DNA from: Ascaris suum
Lineage: Eukaryota; Nematoda; Chromadorea; Rhabditida; Ascarididae
Assembly: GCA_013433145.1 (NCBI GenBank)
Contig: CM024168.1
Span: 17,375,868-17,439,867, forward strand
Length of the DNA: 64,000 bases
Direction: 5' to 3'
Shown here: piece after piece, positions 52,940 through 64,000 of the stretch
Layout: each line of letters starts with the position of its first letter
Position numbering within the stretch: the stretch's first letter is position 1
The notes under the pieces: generated by a model
The model's database searches: none
The model's input: the letters and a program-made list of their open reading frames with translations, nothing else
What the model was told of the DNA's origin: nothing
Translations under genes and position numbers: made by a program

Positions 52940-55900
52940 ATGGGGGCGCAAGTGTTTATTAATGCCGCATCGGCGGCGAGCGGTGCAATCATCATTGGAT
53001 CGCTAATCGTCGTTGGAGTTCTCGTTAACGACCTCAACATTCTGTATAGCGATGTGCTAAATGATATGGATAATTTTAAGGCAAATCTAACAATATTATT
53101 GGTGATAAGCAATTGTTTTTTAAAATTAAACAACATACCAAATATGCAATAATGAAATGATTCTTGTGTAACAACTTTTTCCCATTCACCCGATTTCTAT
53201 TCAAATTTTGTAATAGCATAAAGAAATATTTTTACTATGAACCTAATAAACAATAGTATTTAGAATGTAGTTGTTAGGTAAGATTAACACAACGCTATGA
53301 GTTATTCATTCATTAAAAAAAAAATTCTATTCCAATGAAATTCCAACTTTTATATTCTTATAATCTATGATTTCTTCAAACTCATACAATTAACTAATAA
53401 ATTAGTTACTGTACTTAAATACTTTCATATTTTCAATCAATAAAAATGAAAACTCATTGAGATGTTGAAAGTGAAGGAATATTGTTACAGGTGTTGGCTA
53501 ATGGTGTTTGGGATGAGATCATGAGCGTTCATGGAATGATTCATGGAAATCATGATAAATCTCCCAATCAATTCTTCACAGATTTCGTCTCATTAGGACG
53601 CAATAAGAGACAAGATAATTGTGGTGAGTAATAATACACCGAATGCTGTTGAATTGTTTTTTTTTTCATCTTATACGTTCGATGTAAACAGCGAATAACC
53701 TTGAAAGTATTCTCTAATTTGTTTAGTGAAATACGTCAATTCTATATGATGACTTTTCAATCAGTTTTGTCGAAACGTCGTAGAGTAAAAGTATTTCAAC
53801 GAAGAAACTAAACATATAGAAAAACATAACGACCATTTTAGTTCAGCAACAGACAGCAGTTAATTTAGTCAACGATAAATTTGAGGTTTTACTCGAATAG
53901 GTTGCAAAAAAAAAAATTAAGTTAGATTGTAATTTCGTTACATGGTACGATAAAGCAGTAAAATTGCTCCACTTTTTTTTTGCATTTTTCTTTTGTTTCA
54001 ACGAATAGGAAAGAAACAAATACTTGCTTAGTGATGAGCAAAGAGAGTCCCATCTATTGCTGTAATAACTGTGAAAACTTTCATTGTAGATTAAAATTGC
54101 TCACAAATAATTCCAATTCCAGCTTGTGCTGCACCGGCAGCAAATTGCCCACCAGGACCACCCGGACCGCCTGGAGATCCAGGATTACCCGGAGGTGAGA
54201 TTTATCGGATGAAAAGTTTTTTGATAGTGAGACATCGCTATAAAATATTACAGAGAAATTTATGAATTGCGGCTGCAGAATTATTTCATGCACGAATCCG
54301 CTGAGACTAAAACCTGATGATAATTGTGTGTAAGTAGCACGATCCCGAAAGGCTCTTTTAAGTGAGGAACGAGTAAAAGCGAACTGATGGACGAAGAAAT
54401 AGGCTCTTTTTAACTTGTTCATTTGAGATGCTCATACGATAATGGAACATGTTGTGGTTGTTTGAATGCTGAACCATACAGCACCCTCATCTGTCATCCT
54501 TGTCAATGCCATTAAGCACTCATCTAGCTCATTAACATGCGCTCCTGCACTGATCAAGGCCGATAGTTCATTCGCTGTATTCTTTTAGAACCTGGTCCAC
54601 GTGGAGTGGATGGGCCACCTGGCTTGGACGCACTGCCGGGTCCTTCTCTACCGCCGGTGCCAATGGAGTGTGTCAAATGTCCACCTGGACCACCCGGACC
54701 ACCAGGGCCAGACGGGCCACCTGGACCTCCTGGTCCACCTGGTCGCCCTGGACCCCCAGGCAGTGGAGCCGGAGGAGTGGGACCGCCGGGACCACCTGGG
54801 TTACCCGGAGATCCGGGACAACAAGGTAAGATGGATAAAAACGTTTCACCTGTAACTGTTTTTGCTCGAAATAAAACAGCAATGAAAGTGAACAATTAGT
54901 GTAACATTTGCATCTAGTTTTACCAGTGTAAAACACTGTACGACTTCGCCGACAATCGAAAAAGATGATCAATTTGACAAATAGAATAAATCACAGAAAA
55001 AGGAAGGTCCACATCATCCTTCGTTGATTCAGTCGCTTTTTCATTTGTCCATCTGTCTATTCATGCAGGACCTGCTGGACAGATGGGACCTCCTGGACCA
55101 CCTGGCAAGGATGGAAGGAGAGCCGTTGGCACGAAAGGACCGAGAGGACCACCAGGACCTCCTGGTCCTCCAGGTGCGCCAGGTCCAAATGGGCAAATGG
55201 GAGGACCAGGAGAGCCTGGACCTATGGGCCCACCCGGGCCACCAGGACGCCCAGGACCTCCAGGTCCACCTGGACTGGAAGGACCGGTAAATCCACTTCT
55301 TTTCTTTAAACATTTCACTTGAATACAACTTACTTTGTGTTCTTTCTAGTTCTGTATAGGAAATTTTCGAGCGGAACAGATGCAGCTTACTACTTAGTAC
55401 TATGTAGCTTAGTAGAGAAACAGCAACATTTTGCTCAGGACAAAGGTAGAAATTCTCCGCACCTCAACGCTCTCTTCGCAATGCGTTTCGATCAGAAGGC
55501 TGACAGTTTGCCCATTATGGACAAGAACATTCGTTCAACATTTTTACCTATCATGCGCTTTGTGCAGCATAACAATCGCTATTAAAAAGTGTCTTTTGCT
55601 CGTCGACATATTTCTTAAACGAAACAGCAAAGTGCTCAATGCCATTCACTGTATTTCTTGAAGTGCTCAGTGAATAAAAAATAGGTGAATGAATCGTAAA
55701 AATGAAACTAAAGTTAGGAAACTGTATATTATGTGAGCAATCATGATACTGATATTGCTGGAATGGTTTAGAAATCGTTTAGAAGTGGTAACACTTATGG
55801 TAGATCTCTATAGTGCAACGGATAATGTAAGCAGCTTAAGGCGGCGCGTTAACATCTAATGCCAAAAGTAGCTGAAATGCATATTGATGAGAAAGAATTT

Positions 55901-56610
55901 TGCATCTTTCATAAGGTTTTAGGCATCGAACATCAAGGCGAGATGCGTTTCGAATTTCTAGGCTAGAGGAAATGAAAGAAAGAAAATAAAAACAGGGATA
56001 TTTTACGCTAATTTTAGGGAAAATTAAGCTTTTTTTTGGGCCTGGAAAATAGTTTGACTATGATTTGCGCAAATGTTTAAGTAAAGCATTTCGAAAAGAT
56101 CTGATCATTCTTAGATATCATTTCAATATAAAGTATGAGTTTTCTCCTCAAGAAATCGTTTTAGGATATAGCGAAACAAGTTAGCTATGAATTTTAAGAA
56201 TTTGATTGCATTCATATTTTTCTTTTGTTAAATTTCTCTCAGAAAGTGCTTTCAATGGGAAGAGAAATGTAGTGTCCACCACAAATAAATAATTACTAAT
56301 ATTTGCCAGTTAAGGCTATAAACAATTGTAGAGTTGAAAAAAAATCTACGGATATTATTTTACTGCTGTCGACTTACAGCGTGGTGAGCCTGGTCGACCT
56401 GGTATCGACGGTCAATATTGTCCATGCCCACCGAGGGGAGGCGGAATTGCGCAACCAATTGAGCTCCCGAGTTTCGGTGTTTCGGACATGGAATCGGCAT
56501 ATGCAAGGCAACGGGCAAGAGCATTGCGTCGATTCGCAGCCACTGTCAAACAGCGACAACTAGAACGTCAAGCCATGCCAATGCAACCGATCAGAAAATC
56601 CAAAGCCTAG
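52940..56610 (+). CDS. cuticle collagen 2 (343 aa, six exons)
   Basis: Exons 52940-53080, 53491-53623, 54123-54194, 54589-54825, 55069-55286 and 56380-56610. The first five have exactly the lengths of collagen 1 (141, 133, 72, 237, 218 nt). It has the same plan: signal anchor, furin-type site RNKR at 84-87, cysteines at 91, 93 and 100, a CVKC pair at 143-146, Gly-X-Y blocks and YCPCPPR at 280-286. It differs in a non-collagenous [11 protein letters not shown] run where collagen 1 has Gly-rich sequence, in a longer basic 57-residue tail, and in a 1093-nt last intron. Intron 1 appears to use a GC donor (AAGGCAAAT). If the GT at 53102 is used instead, seven residues are added. Expected role: secreted cuticle structural protein. 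Confidence 0.95.
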
Positions 56611-56730
56611 AGGCACCCTCGGAACCTCTTCACTTGCCTTCCACATGTCTAACATTGCTCTTCTTCTTTATTTGCAATTAGTCATTTTGCAAAAAGAGAG
56701 TTTAAACGAACGGAGAAAGAGCCTAATTGA

Positions 56731-56736
56731 AATAAA
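56731..56736 (+). terminator. polyadenylation signal of collagen 2
   Basis: AATAAA lies 121 bp after the stop codon, a usual nematode distance. Confidence 0.6.
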
Positions 56737-59804
<3,068 letters not shown>

Positions 59805-60242
59805 TACGTGAAAAGGGGGGAGTACTTCAATATTGGACATTTTTGCTTTTAATGGCAAATATTGCCAATACTGGACATACGATTAATCGCCAATACAATG
59901 GCGAAAACTGGCCAAGACCAACTCAGTAAGAATTTACACAACATGCTGACAAAAATAATCCACTGTTGAGCTAAGTTCTAGGCGCACACCTATAAAACGT
60001 TGCGGGCATATCGTAGCCAAAGAACAACATAATACTGCTCAACTATTTCCCTGAATATACCACGGCCTTTGCACTCGCTTTACCTGAGTAATGTTGTTTT
60101 AGCTATCACCTGTTGTGAAATACAGCATTTCTAAGTGAGCAATTCATTCTTGTTAAAGTACACTTGAAGTGATGTGAATATTTCTCTTCGTTAGTCTCGT
60201 AAAGGTAGTTCTCACCTGCCGACTAAATTAAAGATAGAATGA

Positions 60243-60330
60243 AGACAGATATATCTGCCATTTCCTGCCCTTATAGACAGATATATCTGCCATTAAGACA
60301 GATATATCTGCTATTTCCTGCCCTTATAGG
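60243..60330. repeat. three copies of AGACAGATATATCTGC
   Basis: Copies start at 60243, 60275 and 60296. The first and third are followed by ATTTCCTGCCCTTATAG-like sequence. The core CAGATATATCTG is a 12-bp perfect palindrome. Confidence 0.93.
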
Positions 60331-61143
60331 ATGAGAGGTGAGAGAGAAGAAAACCTTTCGTTGACAGCTGATAGCATATTCCTATTTCTTTTCATGCAAT
60401 TCGCAAAATAAACAACGATAGCGATGCGTCATTCCTCACTCAGAAATCTCCATCCAAACATTTATCTGGTCTCGTCCTCACACAGAAGAACGAGATGAGG
60501 ACTCAACGTAAGCCTATAACACCTTAGGCCTATTTTGCATGCATTTGTAGTTAGGACTATGTTTTAGGCAGTAAACGGCATTGAATATGCAAATACGAAT
60601 TCTAAACAGCCGATCAGGTCGAAAACAAATTGACGGGGATATGAGTTTTTATAAGCGGTTTGATTTGCAGGACTGCTGACCTAATTAATCGAACTACAAC
60701 AGCCAAATACTACCTTAGCCCTTAGGTGTTTCTCTGCTTGCTTTTTCTTTGCAATGTTCTACGGTTGTCACGCTTTCTTCAATATACAGATCCCTCTTTT
60801 CTTTCTACAAGTAAATCACGATTTCTCATAAATTCAAAACGGTTCAAAGAACACAAAGTGATCTATCCAGGACATAAATCCAGAATCCATGCTCTATAGA
60901 ACATTCGATGCGTATGCTTATATATGAGTTCGTTTATGGGTTGAAATACAATGAGGTTATTAGTGAGGTGTTTAAGGTAGAACAACAGTTAAAACAATAA
61001 AAAGCTTTATGCGTTCACAACTTTAAATGAAAATATAATTTACTGTCCATAATTATGTGGAACTGACCAATGAATCAACGCTTAGAGGATATCTGGAGCA
61101 CAGAAAGAAAAACTGCAGTCTTTATGAGTGAAATGACCGGAAG

Positions 61144-61430
61144 TTATGGAAGGCGTGTGTGAAGTTGTTTGTAGGACATGGCGAATACACTGTCATATCC
61201 TATGGCCTCCCCTCGTTTTACATGCCCCTCAGCAGTTCCAAATGCGCCATAAAGCATAGCCACCGAATTACGTTCAGTGTATCTGCCACCTAACAGGAAG
61301 AGAAGTATATATACCAAGGTGATTCATGAAAAATATCACCTATCTGCCTTATGCTACGCGTGCAACACAACTTGCAGCCAGAAAACTTCTCGCATCCCTC
61401 TTGCGATCTCCCTCTTCCCCTCGCTTTCCT
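61144..61430 (-). CDS. 3' end of an unidentified minus-strand gene
   Basis: Two exons join across a 50-nt intron (61290-61339): donor GTGATA after ATA-G, acceptor CTTCCTGTTAG, phase 1 on both sides. The upstream exon encodes EGCEKFSGCKLCCTRSIRQI, with four cysteines; its 5' limit is uncertain because a purine-rich stretch and a C tract lie beyond it. The last exon (61289-61144) encodes 47 residues, including RYTERNSVAMLYGAFGTAEG and then VKRGEAIGYDSVFAMSYK, ending in TAA. The composition is clearly protein-like, with abundant Gly, Ala, Arg and Glu. I do not recognise the family. Upstream exons beyond 61430 were not found. Confidence 0.5.
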
Positions 61431-61442
61431 CTCCGCCCTCCT

Positions 61443-61460
61443 CCCCCCCCCCCCCCCCCC
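61443..61460. repeat. poly-C tract, 18 bp
   Basis: Run of 18 C, adjacent to the minus-strand exon described at 61144-61430. Confidence 0.95.
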
Positions 61461-62118
61461 ATCTCAAAGAAAACCTGATGTCCAAAAGTCTTCATCTTTC
61501 ATGACTTGAGAGCATTTACAACAGACAATATAAATATCAATAAAGAAAGTGCACAAATATCGGCAGCAAGCATACATTACACGTTTCTAATTAATGCAAG
61601 AAAATGATGCATCAGAGAGAGGGAGGGAGAGAGAGAGAGGAAGACAGAAAGGAAAAGAAAGAAAGGCACAATCAAAAAAGAATTAAATTATTAACACATA
61701 TAATTTAACAACAGTTATTTCATGCCGAAGAAAAACAATCTATATATGACGAAAATAAAAGAGAAAAAAAGAAAAAAAGTAAAAGAGAGTAAACCTTTTC
61801 AAAACGATTGCCCTTTCGAGCATTTGGCGCCTTGCCGGATTTATAGCTTCGATGGAAGCTATTTAAAGGCGCAGAGGAACAAAGCTGAATAAATAAAACG
61901 AAGGAAAAAGCTCATCGTTTACTATTGTATCTCTTTGCCCATCCTCTTTTTGCTCCTATTTTAGCACTTCAAATAATCTTTTATTAATTTTCGAAACCAT
62001 TGGAAATCTACTGATTGCACTGCAATCGAACATTTTAGAAAAAAAGAAATCAATATCAGGTCTATATCAGAATTATGGAACTATGTTCCTTTACCTCCCA
62101 TCCCCATCTCCCCTCCCT

Positions 62119-62130
62119 CCCCCCCCCCCC
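62119..62130. repeat. poly-C tract, 12 bp
   Basis: Run of 12 C within a C/T-rich stretch. Confidence 0.93.
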
Positions 62131-64000
62131 TCAACTTTAAGTGAGAGCAAAACGCTAGAACTACGAAACAAGAAGATAAGAAATAAGATTAAAAACAGTA
62201 AAGATGATCAAATTTAAGAGGAAAATAAATAACAAAGAGTGATATTTAAAACAAAGTAAAATGCTTAAATGAATAGTGACATATTATGTTATGATCGAAA
62301 AAATTGAAAAAAATAACTATAAAATGTGAGGAATATAATAAAAATAATTGAAGATATATCACAGGCACAAATCATTCAGCTGCACTTTTAATGACGAATA
62401 AAATTAACGAAAAATAACAACAAAAGAATCACAGATTGAATGCGACAACTAGTCTTCCCAGATGTATTGCTCTAATTATGGTCAAAATGGTGACGATCGA
62501 TTCCAAAGTCAGACTTCTCGAAAAGCGACTCCGGAGCCGAAGTTTTTCGTTTTCCATTGCAAATCAGCGACGCATAGCGCATAGCTAATCACTAATTCAG
62601 ACTAAAGCTGTTAACAATTTACTATTTATGAAATATTATAATGCACCTTACAACTTCGAGAATAGGTAGTAATCAATCGATGAAGTGATCTGACTCCGGA
62701 GTGCTCGATCATTGCTCAATAACAAAAGTTAGGAAAGCGATATAATGATATCCTTGGAAATGAATTTAGACAACTATAATTTGCAACTATGCAAAGCATA
62801 AGAGTATGGAATTGCGATCTACGATCATTAATTTCAACGATATATTTGACAACTCTAGATGAGTTCTTAAATATGAAAATATTTACGTCTTTTATTGAAA
62901 TAGAATGAAATTAATTGAATCCGAATTATTAATCATGAGATTAATTTCTCATCTCTTATATTTTCTAATTATAAAATTGAAATGGTAAATAAAAAACTAT
63001 GGCAAAAAATATAATTAAAAATTAAAAAATATACGCATAAAACTCGTTTATTTTCAAGAAAAAAAAAATGAATGTTCTCACCAAATTCATCGGTTTCAAA
63101 TATTTGATTATTTTATTCTCTATCTCATATATATTCTATATTTGTTGATTTTCATCGAATCTTAAAGCCTTAACCTCATAATCTCTTTACCCTTCTCATC
63201 GCAAACAATCAATTACCCAAATTCTTTCTTTAAAGGACCAGTACCTAACAATAAAATTTCATGCAAAAAAATCTAGATATAAAGGCATCAGAGGAGGAAG
63301 TAAGCTTAGCGAGAAGAGGCAAGCAAAAAAAGAGGAAAAGAGAGATTGAAATTGAAAGGAATATTATAAAATATAATAACACAAATATGCATTAAGCAAG
63401 AATTCAAATACAGTTCCTATGAAATAAGTAATGAAATTTATAAGATCTTATGGCCTCATAGCTTTATTACTCAATCTGATTCGAAAAATTCATCACCAAC
63501 CAGAAGATAAGAGAGGGAAGATGGATGAATTCTTAGAAATTTGGCACAAAAATATGCCACAAAATGCATCAATGAATAAATTATTGCCGGAGAGTATCGT
63601 TTGTTAAAATCTTTCACGGCGAGAACCTATACTGATACAATGGTCAAAAGAAATTCCACTAAAAACCAAGAGGAATGGAACGATGGATGAGAGAAATCAC
63701 ATAAACGAATTATTTGTGAATGGCAATTTTCCGATCATTTCCTTTTCCCCTCTTGAAAGTTTATAAATCGATAGCCAATATCGATTCAAAAAATCTGCAA
63801 AAAAAAAAAAATCCACAAAAAAAAATTCAAATCAGAATCAAGAAAAATTATTAATTCGATCGAGTGCACTCTTATAATAGATGGCCGTTTCGGCAATAAT
63901 TCCATCAATAATCATTTCAATTTCGCTTTCCGTTCGAATAAACGTATCCTTATAACTCCAATTAAGACCTGCATCTTTTGTCCCACAAAACGACATATTG
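62131..64000. other. AT-rich, no firm gene
   Basis: Only 62455-62590 stands out. On the plus strand the acceptor TCTTCCCAG is followed directly by an ATG opening a 42-codon frame with YGQNGDDRFQSQTSRKATPE. On the minus strand an opposing ATG frame of 36 codons contains KRKTSAPESLFEKSDFGIDR. Neither is resolved. The remainder to 64000 is highly AT-rich with no exon seen. Confidence 0.25.

Noticed and set aside
54554..55328. Minus-strand Gly-Pro-rich and alternative plus frames over collagen 2
   Set aside because: They are shadows of the collagen exons.

Overview
This window looks like nuclear DNA from a nematode, probably a parasitic one. It is AT-rich, and its genes are broken into short exons. 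Introns range from about 45 nt to over 1 kb, and acceptors of the TTTCAG / TTTTAG type sit a few bases upstream of start codons, as at nematode spliced-leader sites. The two best genes encode cuticle collagens, a family typical of nematodes. No species is claimed. I found no tRNA, rRNA, CRISPR array, operon or intact transposon.

Layout. 1-7 kb: AT-rich, with fragments of minus-strand coding sequence near 1.3-2.5 kb and 5.1-6.0 kb. 7.1-12.0 kb: a complete seven-exon minus-strand model of a G-protein-coupled receptor (336 residues) in which every splice phase closes. 12-42 kb: mostly non-coding AT-rich DNA with long (AT)n microsatellites, small local duplications and scattered coding-like exons. 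One of these is a chemoreceptor-like minus-strand fragment at 22.3-22.9 kb. 44.6-56.7 kb: two tandem plus-strand cuticle collagen genes of 320 and 343 residues. Their first five exons have identical lengths and phases, so they are a clear tandem duplication. 57-64 kb: AT-rich, with the 3' end of an unidentified minus-strand gene at 61.1-61.4 kb.

The two collagens should be co-secreted extracellular-matrix proteins. Each has an N-terminal signal anchor, a furin/BLI-4-type cleavage site, Gly-X-Y blocks bounded by cysteine clusters, and a basic tail. The receptor is an unrelated signalling gene. Ten (AT)n tracts of 96-162 bp and seven G or C homopolymers of 12-21 bp are the main sequence-level peculiarities. 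The (AT)n tracts produce many spurious Ile-Tyr reading frames.

Gene models were built by eye from reading frame, splice-site consensus and phase. Isolated exons are therefore given low confidence, and the text says so where both strands could code.
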